Positions 35,270 to 47,716 of a stretch of DNA of 64,000 nucleotides are shown here, in pieces. The stretch is from Chinchilla lanigera (lineage: Eukaryota > Chordata > Mammalia > Rodentia > Chinchillidae). How positions within the stretch are numbered: the first letter of the stretch is position 1; each line of letters opens with the position of its first letter. The translations under genes and the position numbers were made by a program. The notes under the pieces are model-generated. The model had not been told where the DNA came from, ran no database searches, and worked only from the letters and a program-made list of their open reading frames with translations. The DNA is taken from NCBI RefSeq assembly GCF_000276665.1, contig NW_004955435.1, positions 6,861,693-6,925,692 on the forward strand, given 5' to 3'.

Positions 35270-37010
35270 GCTTTCACAATATAGAAAAAGAAGAGCACAT
35301 TTGCTGATTCAAGACTTACTATAAAACCACAGATATTGACGTACTTGTATTGATGGGCAAATAGAGAGATACATCAACGAAACAGAAGAGAGAGCCAACA
35401 GCTAAGCCCAAGTCAACGGATGACAAAGGAAAAACAAACAATACAGTGGATCAAATGTAGTCTCTCCAACAAATGCTGGGCAAACAAGAAATTCCTATGC
35501 AAGGGGCAAAAAGTGAATCTAGATACAGACCTTCGACCTTTCTCAAGAACTGACTCAAAAGTGGAGATAGGCACAACGTTAAAATGTTAAAATAGAAACT
35601 ATTTGGAAAATAACACAGGAGAAAGTTCATATGACCTTGTATAGGGCAATGATTTTTTTAAATGGAACATCAAACGCAAGATACAGGAAAGACAGAAGTG
35701 GGACTTAAGCAGGACTTAAACTTTCTGTCAACTGAATGAAAAGACAAGTCACAGATTGGAAGAATATATTTGTAAAGGATATACTCAATAAGGGATTGTT
35801 ACCCAAAATATACAAAAGAACTCTTAAGAAAATGAAGAGCCAATTCAAACATATGCATAATCTGAATAGATGCTTTGCCAAATAAAATGTACAGATGACA
35901 TCTGTATGCAAAGATAAATAACATTATATGTAAAGTAAAGTAATATTAAGATAACACTACACACCAATTATACTGTCCAAATCTGAAATACAATAAAAGC
36001 TGGTGAAGCAGTGAAGCAGTAAGAACTCAAATGCATTGCTCATAGGAAAGTAAAATAGAAAAACCATGTTAGAAGGCAGTCTTACTCTTCTATTGATGCT
36101 ATCCTAAAATTTGTTTCTCTGAGGTACAACCTCAGCTCAGAATGGCTATTTCTTGCAAAATTAAGTATATTTTACCACATAATTAAGGAATTATGATCCT
36201 CTTATCCAAATGGACTGAAATTTTTTTGCACAAATCTGCATTTGAATATATATAGTAGTTTTATTTATAATTGCCAAAACTTGAATGGAACTGACATATT
36301 ATTGGGGAGGTGATCAAATATATTGTGATACATTCAGACAATCAAAGATTAATTAGCCCTAGAGAGAAATGAACTATGAAGATCAGGTATTAAAAATATG
36401 GAGAAATCCTAAATGCATACTACAAAATAGAAGAAGTCAATCTGAAAAGGCTGCATACTATGTGATTCCAATGAAATGACCTTGTGTATACAGTAAAAAG
36501 TGCAACATTTACTGAGGCTTAGGCAGCAGAGAGGGAGGAAGAGCTAGCGTATTGTGTATTTTAGGTCAAAGAAACCACTGTGCATGACATTATATGTAGT
36601 ATATGTATAATGCATATACATACATACATTTGTCAAAAGTCATAGTACACGCAAAAACAGAATTGCATGCTAATGTAAACTATGTACTCCTTGTAAAAGA
36701 ATGTGCCAGTGTAGGTTCGTAGATTATAACAATTTTTTTTTTTTTGGTTTTTCTCCGGTACCAGGAACCGAACTCACGACCTTGCGCTTGCCAGGCAAGC
36801 GCTTTTGCCGCTGAGCTAAATCCCCAGCCCCGATTATAACAAATTGCTCATGTTGATAAGGGATGCCAAAAGGAGGCTGGATATGCATGTGTGTAGAGGG
36901 GAGGAACATGGGAAAACCCTGTAGCTTCCACTTAATTTTGCTGTAAGCATAAAATTGATCTACAATGTAAAGTGTGTTACATACATTTCTGTAAATAAGG
37001 AAAAAATGAA
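35270..37010 (+). mobile_element. LINE-1 ORF2 3' half and 3'UTR
   Basis: Blocks in order: AAACCACAGATATTGACG, TCTCCAACAAATGCTGGGCAAAC, GAAAAGACAAGTCACAGATTGG, AATATACAAAAGAACTCTTAAG, TGCTTTGCCAAATAAAATG, and CTGGTGAAGCAGTGAAGC with a short local duplication. These are followed by an L1M-type 3'UTR (AGTGTAGGTTCGTAG..TTAATTTTGCTGTAAGC). An antisense ID splits the 3'UTR at 36733-36831. Confidence 0.8.
36733..36831 (-). mobile_element. ID SINE, younger class, antisense in L1 3'UTR
   Basis: Poly-T, GGTTTTTCTCCGGTACC, ending TCCCCAGCCCC. Perfect duplication GATTATAACAA at 36722-36732 and 36832-36842. The 61-codon minus ORF over it is a by-product. Confidence 0.97.
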
Positions 37011-37360
37011 AGCAGCCAGGTTGTTCCAGTTACTCCTGACACAAAAGATATCTAAGAATTTTTATTAAAAAAGACATTGTATAAACATTAAAAGACAAAC
37101 ATCACTTAATCATGAGCCATTGTGAACTCCAGTACCATTTTAAAACTATGATAATCATAATCAAAACAAGAAAAATAACGTTTATTGCCTTAAGTGGCTA
37201 CTGATATGCCTGTTTTGAGTATAAAAGAAATACTTATATCTGTAGTGTAAGAGAGCTACAGTATCATCTACTAATAAGATAAAGTCAGTAAATAGTATTT
37301 AAAATTCAGTAAGTGATGGAATCTGAATTAAACACATAAAATATTAAAATATTGAATTCC

Positions 37361-37467
37361 GGGGCTGGGGATTTAGCTCAGCGGCAAAAGCGCCTACCCG
37401 GCAAGCTCAAGGTCGTGAGTTCGGTTCCCGGTACCGGAGAAAAACCAAACAACAAAAACAACAAAAT
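37361..37467 (+). mobile_element. ID SINE, younger class, perfect 15-bp duplication
   Basis: GGGGCTGGGGATTTAGCTC to GGTACCGGAGAAAAACC, then an (AAC)n tail. AAAATATTGAATTCC flanks it at 37346-37360 and 37468-37482, identical. The nick context is TT|AAAA. Confidence 0.98.
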
Positions 37468-37482
37468 AAAATATTGAATTCC

Positions 37483-39560
37483 ATGTTGTAGAATGAAGGG
37501 TGAAAAGCGATATGGTGGGAGAGTTGACTGGCTTTGTAAGAATTATTATATATACAAAGGCCTGTACATCACGGTCTATGAATTTCTACTTGCTATGCAT
37601 ATACACTATCATAAAAATTTAATATGCACCTGTCCTCATGACTTGATGTGATACAATATGATATTGCAAAGCTAAATGCATAGAAAGTTAAACAGATTTG
37701 ATGTTGCTTTGCAAATTCTTTCGAATTCATCTCCTTTCATCAGCCTAACAAATAATATTCCACAAGAAACATGTAGGACGATTTTCTAGAGAGTCAGAAG
37801 GGAAAAGCTTTGAAATTTTCTCTTGGACAAGTCCCATCTGGTGCCTTTACCATTTGTGTGGACTCTGAACGTTTTATGAGATACAACACCTGCCAATTAA
37901 CACTGTTAAATCTATAGATAAATTATGCATGTTGCTGCCAAGGATATGCTTTAAATTTATGCATACTCTCTTTGCCAGCCAGCGTAGCCCTCCCAGAGTA
38001 ATAAGAAAGCTTTTATTTGAATCTAATGTTTAACTGAAGTGAAGAAACTCAGGTGTAACTCAGGGAGGGGAAGCTCAGTGTCCAAGGAAAAGCCCAGAGC
38101 ACAGCAAAGAGAAAGGTTGAAAGAAGGTTCTACCCACAATGAATAGGTGGACACAAAACTGATAATGCAAATTGAGATGTTTCTGAAAAGAAAAGGAAAT
38201 ACTGTTAATCATTACACCACATAGTATGAACAAACGCTGATTGGCCATTCTAACTTTCAAGTCTGATAAAGTGTTATGCAGTTTTCAGGGGAGATTGGCA
38301 GAAAGAAACAGATTCTATATAAAATATTTGAGTTCGTTTCAGCTATCCAGTGTCTTGAATATATTTAAGACCCACCATTACGCTTGGGGAGACTATTACT
38401 ATTTATTTCTCTAATATCTGTGTCCCACTTCTATTGCAGTTACATGTAATGTTTGTTTATTTATTTTAGCATAAATCCACACGCCCTGGGGGGGCTTCAA
38501 TTCAAATTTTATCAATCATATGATATAACAAAAAGTTATGCACTGGAATTATTTCTATCTCAATGTTTTTTAACAGTTATTTCATTAGAGAAATGTTAGG
38601 AAAAAGATTTTTTTCCCACAATATATGAATAAGAAAAGGAAAAGGTCAGTGGGGAATTTACCTAAAGTTTTACTCTTTCTTCAACCCCCATTTTGATCCC
38701 ATCAGCTCTTTGCACCTTACTATTCTGATGATATGGGATTTCATGAAGACAACAAACCTAAAATTCTACTGTTCTCTACAAGTTAACTGCTGACTGAAAG
38801 ACTTTCATTATTTTTGCTTTAACCTCTCAACTTAGGATATAGGATATATTCATGACTGAGCATCCAGTTGATATAGGATTAAATTTGTACAAATTCTCCT
38901 TGGTAGTATGTTTTAATTTCTTGATATATAACAGAGAATATTTTTCAAAGTTGACTTGTTATTGTAGATAGTGTAAAAAATACACACTAGTTTTTAAACT
39001 ACAACATTGTACGCATTAAAAATAAGTGAATTATTTGTCAACGCTGTCGTATACGTTAAAGCCCTCATCAGTCCAACGGGGACATAAAATGCAAAGGCAG
39101 CCTAAATTTCAGTACTGCCCTCTTTAACTTTGACTACATAACAATGTTTGTGATTATGGCTTTTGATGTTTTTAGCTGGATTCCTTTGGTTTCTTTTAAT
39201 GTCATTTTTATCTCAAACACATTACATTTTTCTTCATCAAGATTAAAGCTTTTATTTACATCAAAAGTATAGTTTTACTTGTAAGACTTAGGATAGAATT
39301 GACTCAAAGGTAACTGCTGTAAAGCATTTGGTACTAAATTAGGAATGCTAAAAATAGGATTTGCATTTAGAGATTATCTTATACACATGTCAAAACAACT
39401 GGATGAAAATGTGAAGTTCTCAATCAATCACCAAGTTATGTTGTCTACATGATGTCAAACAGCCAACCTGATTAATATTTGTTCCCAAATGAATGAAATG
39501 ACTCTATAAAACCACTAACGCCATGTTTATAAAGTATACATATATGCTTAAAATATTTTT
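37483..39560. other. unassigned single-copy sequence
   Basis: No gene supported. The block at about 37820-38020 (CCTGCCAATTAACACTG, TAAATTATGCATGTTGC, AATTTATGCATAC) has the look of non-coding regulatory DNA, with octamer/Cdx-like ATGCAT and TTTATG cores. A 61-codon minus ORF at 38075-38260 is featureless. Confidence 0.35.
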
Positions 39561-39930
39561 ATAACTTACAGAATAAAATCCAAAACCTTTAGACTGACAT
39601 AAAAACCTTTCAACAACCATCTATTCTTTGCTTTTCAGGCACTATTATTTTCTATCATCCTTCCTATCTTGTTCTAACCATTGCACTATTGATAATTTTA
39701 CTACACTGTGAACATGTAGAAACTTTCCTGTTGGTCTAGTGTGGGTTTTTTCTGTGCTGAATTTTTCAGATGGTAATTCCTTTATCATTTTTAAATAATA
39801 GTCTGAAGATTACATTTTCAGATGTGCCTTAGTTTGTTCCCTATTTTTGCTTCTCATTAGCCCATAAATTTTCTCTGGGGGCAATATAAATAAATTATTA
39901 ATGCTCCTTCAATGAACAAATAAATGACTT
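39560..39930 (+). mobile_element. LINE-2 3'-end remnant
   Basis: Follows the L2 3' order: CAGAATAAAATCCAAAACC, AAAACCTTTCAACAACCATC, CTATCTTGTTCTAACCATTGC, TGAATTTTTCAGATGG, TGGGGGCAATATAAATAAA and TTCAATGAACAAATAAATG. Confidence 0.55.
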
Positions 39931-42500
39931 GGTCTGTTATTTGCTTTTTAATTCTGAGTCAAGTTTCTTACAGTTAATTATATATCCTTTGGTCCTCGTC
40001 AACCTCAATTCATCTAAAAATGCAATTTATGTACCTTCAGTTTTGTGAAAACAAGTTTGTGATTTAAGTGACAGCCTTCTTACCTGAGGTCAGCTATGTC
40101 ATAAAAACCAGTCTGGAGGAAAGATTTAAATTTGGTCTTTATTATCTTTGTTAATGAATATGTTTCCTTAAGTTTTTGTAAGTTTTAGCATCTCTTTAAC
40201 ATTTCCATTCTTGTTTCTTGTTTCATCTCCATTAACCTTCTTCTGTACAGGCTCAGATAAATAAATGGCATAGAGAATTTCACTTAGAGATCAGCGAATA
40301 GTGTGGAAATTTTAGGTGCTGGAGAACTAGTACATTTCATTCTTTTCTGTTCTTGGGTCTGAACGAATTGTTTTCATTTGGATTTGAAGTATTAAATTCT
40401 CTGGCTTTCTCTTTTCCCGAAGGTATTTGTGTTCAGTCACTTTAAGGGTTTTCCTGATTCTTTGCATATCTTCCTGGCACTTTGTCCCAGGGCTTTGTCT
40501 GTGGATGTTTGCCCTCCACACTGACTGTCTTGGTTAACAGCCCACCTCATGATAAGATGCCACTTATAGTTGCAAAATCTATGTTTTGTACCCTATACTT
40601 CTCCCTACAACCTCATATCCACCGTTTACCTCAGTACTTACATAGAAACTAGACATTTTAAAATCAATTTATTTATTTAAAACCAGTCCTGTAATATTTC
40701 CCTCATCCCAAGACTATGTTCTCTCCTATTAAAAACAGTTTCATTCTTCTATGAGCAAATAAGTTAATAAATAATGAAACTACTGATAGATACGTAGACA
40801 GTAATATAAATATATAGATAAAGTAGGAAATACCTTTGTCATCTCTCTGTTATATCTTACAGACCAATCATTAAAATTTATCTAACACTACTCTGTATTT
40901 ATAAAAGTCTTAATCCTGTGGATAAATGTACTATATTATCTTACCCATAATCTTTCCATAGTCTTTTAAGTGGTTTCTATATATTCTTCCATCTTTAAAG
41001 CTTATGAATTTAGTAGTTCCAGTGGTTCTTTTAAAAGAGAAAATAAGATCATGTACCTCTGTTTGATCATTAAATAGCTATTTATTCAAATAAATCAAAG
41101 ATCCTAGTACACTTCATCTGCAGATGCTACTGAAAGTGATTTGTTATTTTATTGCTTTGAGGTTGATCTCAGCAATGTTTCATATAAATTAACTTGAATG
41201 ACAGAATACTTATTAAGACTTGTAAAAATTAAAACCAAAGCACCTTATAATTATGCTTAGTAGAAAAATGTCTTAGGAATCTCTAATATTTGATACTGAA
41301 AATCAATATCCAATATACCAGATTTATTCAAATGACAATTACATAACTAGAGCATATGTTTATTTATTAACAAATAAATTTGACTGTTGCTAAGCTTCTA
41401 CAGTCCAGATAGAAATGAGAAAAGCAAACAAAGACAGGTAATCAAAGGTAGCATAAGTTAATAATTCAAGTAAAATTACTTATTGAACATTCTGAGAAGT
41501 ATTAAAAATTTATTATTTGTGTTCAACTAGACCAAAAAAAGGGGTAGACAAAAGAAGCTCATAGTACTGTTTCTCTGAGGTAAGGGCCACTTGATAACAG
41601 TAAAACCATTATTGGTTTTACTTTCAATTATTCATGAAGACAAAACATTATAAGAAAAGAACAGTTTAAGTCAGTAATGCAACAATCTTACTAGTTTGAA
41701 ATTAAGAATAAATACACATGTCATTTTATATATATTAATTTACTAATTTTAAAAATAGTTAAAATTAGTTAATATTTTACAAAAGCAAAAGACAAATTTG
41801 TACTGAACACAACTTCTAAGTTTAATTACAATAAGTAAATAGAGCATGGTCCACTCTCCTAGATATCAAGGATTTGTTCAAATAGTAAGCCATTTGAATA
41901 GAATAAAATAATAAAAAATAAGACAAAAATAAATCTAGGAGGTAGACTTCTATATTGGTATGTTAGCTATAGCTATGGAAGAATACATATTCTTTCCTTT
42001 TCTTTTAATATTTCTGTGATTGAGATGAATCTGTGCTGAGAACTATAACAACCAAAATAGTTTTTGATAACGAATGAACTTAATTCTATTTCTGGTCTAG
42101 ATGTAGTAACAATGTTGAGATTTATTCTCCTATCTGGAACAAAAAAGCAGCAACAAATAAAAACAAGAGAGAATATAACAATGGATAGAAGAAATTTTTT
42201 CAGGAAAGGGCAGGTAGGATATATTTTTAACTTTGTGTGAGATACAATTTCCACTTCAGCTACTCAACTCTTGCTATTACATCAATCATAGACCATCTGT
42301 AAGTGAACGTGCAACGTGAAATTCTGCTTGTGGGAGAGTTTGAAATACGGGAAACATGAAACATTGTTCTTTTTAAAAGGTTGGGAACTAAGTAACACAT
42401 GAAGGACTGTCCTGTGAGATGAGAAACACATGAAATGTATTTTATGATTTCTTTATCTTACTGCCTTTTCCAGAACAAAATAGAATGAAAAAAATAAAAC
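39930..42500. other. unassigned AT-rich sequence
   Basis: About 2.5 kb with no supported gene. Minus-strand ORFs at 40327-40521 (64 codons) and 41973-42254 (93 codons) have no recognisable motif. Confidence 0.4.
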
Positions 42501-42770
42501 AAGGTTAAAAACAGGTGAGCTCATATCTTGAAGAGCCAGAGCAAAGAGTTCCAGGAGACCCAACCAGCTCAGGTGGCTGGAGAACACCGGAGAGAGGAGA
42601 GCTGGTGGACAGGCACTCTACAGGACGCAGAGGGACCTATTTGAGCAGTGCACAGCACACCCACCCACACATGCACTTTAGAAAAGCACTCGATGACAAA
42701 GTGGGGGGTGAACTTGAAAGAAGTAGAGCAAATGGACCCAGAATTTCAGTGGTCCAGAAATAGTGCCAAT
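42500..42770. other. GC-richer island of unknown origin
   Basis: About 270 bases with clearly higher GC than the flanks and an 82-codon plus ORF (42515-42763) of low-complexity, Arg/Gly/Ser-rich composition. No family recognised. It may be part of an old LTR or L1 5'UTR. Confidence 0.3.
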
Positions 42771-43012
42771 TCCTCCAGGTCATAGTGGCTAGTCTCATAG
42801 TTCATCAGATGTGAAATAAAAGTGCTCAAATGTTACCTTTCCTCCCATAGTATAAAATAATAAACTCTAAACTAAGAGTTGCTCTAGTCCTACCTAACAA
42901 AAGGACCAAAAGAACAACCTAAAGTATCAAATTATTTCTACATTACTACCCACAGCCCATAGCAATGACCGTGTAGGAAGCATCCTGAGACAATATGGTG
43001 AATAAATAAAAT

Positions 43013-43499
43013 TTAAAAAGTTATTATAGTAAAACACGCATCGCCTTGCACGTATCATCTCTCATATCAAAAACAACTATCCAGTTATTCTTGCTGCCTC
43101 AGAAGCAGTCCTGGAAATCTGCTTCTGTCTGTAGTTTTGCTGTTGTGGCCCCCTAGATCTCCTGAATCAATTCCAAACGTCTATCTCTCACGGTAATTTT
43201 CAGTTTGAGGAGGAGCCAGAAATCTCATGGGGTTAATTTTGGTGAATAAAGTCGATGGGGACTCACAGTAATATTTTTCAGGGGACTGCCTTCTGGTGGG
43301 ATAGCACTCTCCACTTGCATTAAGCAAATTTTTGATCACATGCAGTAAACATACTCAGGAAAGAATACTTCCAGAACTATTTTAGTAAGTGGCAGGAGCC
43401 TCTGAGGAGTGTGCTTGAAGTGAGAGGAGTATTTTCATGTGGATCAAGGCCGTGTGTCTTCCCTCATAATTTTTAAAAAGTTGAACATTTGCTGTATAT

Positions 43500-43503
<4 letters not shown>
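43013..43503 (-). mobile_element. mariner-like element, internally deleted, copy 1
   Basis: Minus-strand conceptual translation of 43080-43330 follows the C-terminal part of a mariner (DD34D-type) transposase: a stretch like NITVSPHRLYSPKLTP, then DFWLLLKLK, RLELIQEI and a Phe-Gln-Asp-Cys-Phe block, interrupted by stops. It covers the third catalytic Asp region (Pro-stop-Asp-Phe) but lacks the N-terminal DNA-binding half. The right end, TTTGCTGTATATTTTCACAC, matches the terminal repeat of the 47.7-kb copy and runs into a CA microsatellite. Non-functional. Confidence 0.7.

Positions 43504-43550
<47 letters not shown>
43503..43550 (+). repeat. (CA)24 microsatellite at transposon end
   Basis: A perfect dinucleotide tract directly continues the TTTTCACAC end of the mariner-like element. 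Confidence 0.98.
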
Positions 43551-43552
<2 letters not shown>

Positions 43553-43559
43553 AAATACA

Positions 43560-44855
43560 TCGGACATAAAGGGAAAATATCTGGAATTCCTTGAAGCCTG
43601 ACTAAGTGTGAAGAGAAATAAGAAAATATGACCTAATAATTAACATGAAACTGGTCCACTAAGCCAATGACTGTCAATCATGGCTATATATTACAAAACC
43701 AGGAGTGCTTTTAAGAGTTGCTTTGCCCAAGTGATACTCCAAGTTAAAAGAGAATGATTGAGGCAGAAAAGACACCATAACCTGCATTGTTCTTGATGCC
43801 CCATAAAAGGTTTAACACGCAGCCAAGTGTAAGGAGCACATCTCTACACACACTCTCTGTTCTTACTGTAATGTCTGAGTCGGGTAGACATTTAGGCAAA
43901 AACGAGGAAACCAGGAGACACATCATTTTTCAATACTTCCACTATATTTCAAGTTACAACTCATATAAACCAGAAGTTAAACTACTTAGAAAAGTAGGAT
44001 GAAAAGTAGGTATTTACACAGCTAGAGTCGGGAAAAGAGATGTTGAGAGTATTTGTATCAACAGACTGCAGCGAAAGACATGCATAATCTGGCGAAATTT
44101 TATGTTACTTGTGTTTATTTAGATCAAAATTCACAATCGAGTTGTTACCTAAGTTAATTTATTTCATCTAAATTTTCATTCGTACATTTTTAAAAAAATG
44201 TTTGAAATATGAATCATTTAAATCTTCATATGTACATTTTTAAAAAACTGTTTGAACTATGCATCAATACAAATGAAAATGTCTCACTTTATTGTATTTG
44301 AAAAGCAGTCCTTCAACTATAGCTATTATACAAAGATAAACAGCAATAGCGAATAGCAGATTATAAAGGAAAAAAGACTTTCTTCATTCCCATAACACAT
44401 GTTTTAAGCAAAGCTGCCTTTCTAAATTCACAAAATCTGAGAAGGCTACAATTTATTAATTATGGAATTGTTACAACTGGATAGAAATAAAACATCTTGA
44501 TTATAACACTGATTCTAAAATTGCTTCAGCATTCATTATTAGAGAAAGTTGGAACCGGAAAGAAAAAGATCACATTCTGTATTGCTAATTAAGAAAACAT
44601 ATGCTTTATTGTCTAAATGTTTTTAAAGAACAAAAATTGCAAATTTTAGAAAATATTATAAAGTTGTAGTGGAATAGTACTCTTGTTTACTTGAATTGTT
44701 TAGCAAAAGTATAATTATTACAGATTTTTAAAAATGATCATTACCACTGCTTTGCTTTCATGCACCAGAATTTAAAATAAAACTTTATCAAACTGAAGTG
44801 GCTCCAGGGACAATTAAAAGAAGGGAACAAAAATGTGTAAGCAGGAGTTGAAGCA
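43560..44855. other. unassigned, contains a 50-bp tandem duplication
   Basis: No gene supported. Two opposite-strand ORFs near 43744-44002 have no recognisable content. A 50-bp direct duplication lies at 44171-44270. Confidence 0.4.
44171..44270 (+). repeat. tandem duplication, 2 x 50 bp
   Basis: Both units carry GTACATTTTTAAAAAA then TGTTTGAA(A/C)TATG, offset by exactly 50 bases, with several mismatches between them. Confidence 0.85.
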
Positions 44856-44870
44856 AAAGACAGTATTGTT

Positions 44871-44970
44871 GGGGCTGGGGATTTAGCTCAGTGGCAAAAG
44901 TGCCTGCCTGGCAAGCGCAAGGTCATGAGTTCAGTTCCCGGTACCGGAGAAAAACAAAAAAAAAAAAAAA
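44871..44970 (+). mobile_element. ID SINE, younger class
   Basis: GGGGCTGGGGATTTAGCTCAG to GGTACCGGAGAAAAAC and a pure A tail. The duplication AAAAGACAGTATTGTT lies at 44855-44870 and 44971-44986, identical; the following GG makes the exact start ambiguous by two bases. Confidence 0.97.
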
Positions 44971-45378
44971 AAAAGACAGTATTGTTGGTGTTAATTCTAG
45001 TAATCATTTTAATAAAACAAAATGAATAACAAAATTTTCAATAGTGTAATTTCACAAAATTATTATTCTTAAAATTGAACTGAATTCTAAAGAAAAATTT
45101 ACGTTGACAAAGTTTATGCTATCAATGCTGAGTTTAGTTTCCAAAAACACAGTTTAAATTTGAATTATGAATTGCACAGAAATAGTTTTCATTTCTCTCT
45201 ATACAAAGTATAGGAAACCATTAGAGCAATGGATGCACAGGAGGAAGTTAACTGTCTCCCTACAGCCTCAGAGTCTTTTCTAGCTTACTCAGATCCTCTG
45301 GGAAATGATAATGTGATTTATTCCTGAGCTCTGTTCTTTCTAGAATCAAATTAGTTTTATAAAACCTATGGCCTTAAA

Positions 45379-45620
45379 GCCAGAAATGGTGGTGCACACC
45401 TATAATCCTAGGGTTCTGGGAGGCTCAAGCAGCAGGACTACAAGTTTAAATGCAGTATGGGCAGTTTAGCAACTCACTGAGACCCTGCCTCAAAATTGGA
45501 AGGAAGGAAGGAAGGAAGGAAGGAAGGAAGGAAGGAAGGAGGAAGGAAGGGAGGGAAGGAAGAAGGAAGTGCAAGGAGAAGGCCCTGGTTTCAAGCTCCA
45601 TTACCAAAAACAAAACAGAA
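45379..45620 (+). mobile_element. B1-dID dimeric SINE with (GGAA)n in the linker
   Basis: B1 half: GCCAGAAATGGTGGTGCACACC to GAGACCCTGCCTC. The linker is expanded to (GGAA)n at about 45498-45570. Remains of the ID half follow (GGCCCTGGTTTCAAGCTCC, ATTACCAAAAAC). ORFs across it on both strands are artefacts. Confidence 0.8.
45498..45570 (+). repeat. (GGAA)n microsatellite
   Basis: About eleven perfect GGAA units and then interrupted units. GGAA is the core ETS-factor site, so the array is a potential binding cluster. Confidence 0.97.
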
Positions 45621-45926
45621 CATCTAGGTAAAAGACATTTAATCTTGTGTGGTATCATTCCAGTCCTTACTGTATTAGCTGATCTTTTTTTATTTGTACT
45701 TGAGTATGTGGGTTATTTCTTGATGGATCTGTAGATGGGCTTTACATAGAAGATTAATTCAGGGTCATTTTTATCATTACCACTTTCTGTCCTGAGAGCT
45801 TTTCTATTTCAGGTAGCCTGAGTTTTCAAAAGCAATACTGATGATCTGAGGCAAGTCATCTACTCCATGTAAACAGAACTGCTGCTACCGAAGTAAGAGA
45901 CAAGCACACAATAGTATTAGAGCCCA

Positions 45927-46030
45927 GGGCTGGGAATTTAGCTCAGTGGCACAGAGCCTGCCCGGCAAGCATGAGGTCATAAGTTCAATTCCCAGTACTA
46001 GAAAAAAAACAAAAACAAAAAAAAGACCTA
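45927..46030 (+). mobile_element. ID SINE, older class
   Basis: GGGCTGGGAATTTAGCTCAG to CAGTACTAG and an (A)nC tail. The flanking duplication TAGTATTAGAGCCCA (45912-45926) versus TGGTATTAAAGTCCA (46031-46045) has three mismatches in 15, so this is one of the oldest IDs here. Confidence 0.9.
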
Positions 46031-47716
46031 TGGTATTAAAGTCCAAGTTAAAAAAACAGAACATAAAAATGACCTGAGACTATATATTAATTATAGTTAA
46101 TAGACATCAAGAAGCAAGACATTAAGTATGTTAACAACGAAACAATATATGAGGACCCCGAAGATAATGACAATAACAATTCTGAATAGAGGACCATTTT
46201 CTTATTCTTCAGAGATTATTTACAGCTAAAAGTATTATTGTTTTTATTCTTGCCAAAACAAGACAAAATTTTAAAAAAAGAATCTGCAAATCCAAAACAT
46301 TTTTTAAGCCAAGAAAACATTTTCTTAAATCCAAACAGCTTACATTACAGAATAACTATCTTGATATTAGAGGAAACACATATACTTCTAAAAGTGGATG
46401 GGAAAACTTTCTTACTGGGAGGAATTGACACCAGGCAGAGCAAATATTCATCATAAATTTTAATAAGTTTCTAAATGTTAAATGCAGCCTACTGAGAGAT
46501 TATAGGGTACCTGGAGCATCAGGGAAAAAACATACCCACTCCAAAGACCTTGTGAGATACCCACAAAAATCCCTGAGATATGGCCCTAGTTATAGTTCAG
46601 GCCTCAGTAGGGAGGGGAGAAAGGTTTGCTTTAAAGCCATATTTTCTAATTAAAGGGCATCCAGCACTACCATCTCTAGGACATTGGTGGAATCTTATTG
46701 CAACTGGTAGAAAGAGAACAAAATAAATGTCTCTTCATGGTGGAGGGTCAGGAACACTCTTGATCCTTGAGTTAGCAGAGAGTCAGTCATGAAGGATCCT
46801 GTCAGTTTCTTCTTGATCAAGGAAAGAGGAGGTCTGCACATCCAAAACCTAAACTTACCTCGGCTTGCTCAAAAAACTAGTACCTACCTTGCCATTGTTA
46901 AAGCTGCAGCAAGCCTAGAACAGTCTACCACCCAGTGGAGGACAGAGATGATAACTCAGGCAGGTAGACACCATCATTACCCCTGTACTCACCACACAGT
47001 GAGTAGACAAAATCAGAGGTGACCACTTCTCCTTAAAGATTAAAAGAATTTATAGAGTCACCAGGCTCTCTGGCCAGGCCGGTCAGTGAGGAGAAGCTCG
47101 AAATTATGCAGAAACCAACTTAGAGTTAAGGAAAATAAAAATCAAGCAAAAATGCTACAAAGGAATGAGGTAAGTCTACAGAAAGGGTGCCTAGTGAAAT
47201 GCAATTGTGTTACTTGCCTAAGAGAGGTACAAATAATTCTCATAAAGATTTTGAGATCAAGAGAAAAATGATGACACATGTGAAAATTTCAACTAGGAGA
47301 AAATATTTTTGAAATACCGGAAAGAAATCTTGCAGCTGGCAAAGACAGTATATGCCCTCAAAAATTCACTAGAGAGGTTCACGACAGAGTAGACTAAGCA
47401 GAAGAAAGGATCAATGAAATGCGAGACAAGTGAGTGGAAATAATTCAGTCTAAGCAACAAAATGAATGCAGGAATTAAAAAGAGCGAAGAAAACTTGAGG
47501 GAACTGTAGGGCACCCATGAAGCTGAGCAATATACACACTTGGGGATTTTCCAAATGGAAAGAGAGAGAGAAAGGGTGAGCACGCTTGTCCAAAGAGGAA
47601 AAAAGAAACAGTGGCTGAAAACTCCCCAAATCTGGGAAAGAAAATGAATTTTTAGAATCAAAAGTCTTCAAATATAGCAAATAAATTGAACCCAAAATAA
47701 TCCTCAATGAGATATA

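Noticed and set aside
45446..45734. ORFs with Lys-Glu-Gly-Arg or Leu-Pro-Ser-Phe repeats
   Set aside because: Translation of the (GGAA)n array in a B1-dID SINE.
47293..47707. 122- and 85-codon minus ORFs
   Set aside because: Antisense to A-rich L1 ORF1-like sequence, which gives Phe/Leu/Ser-rich chance ORFs.
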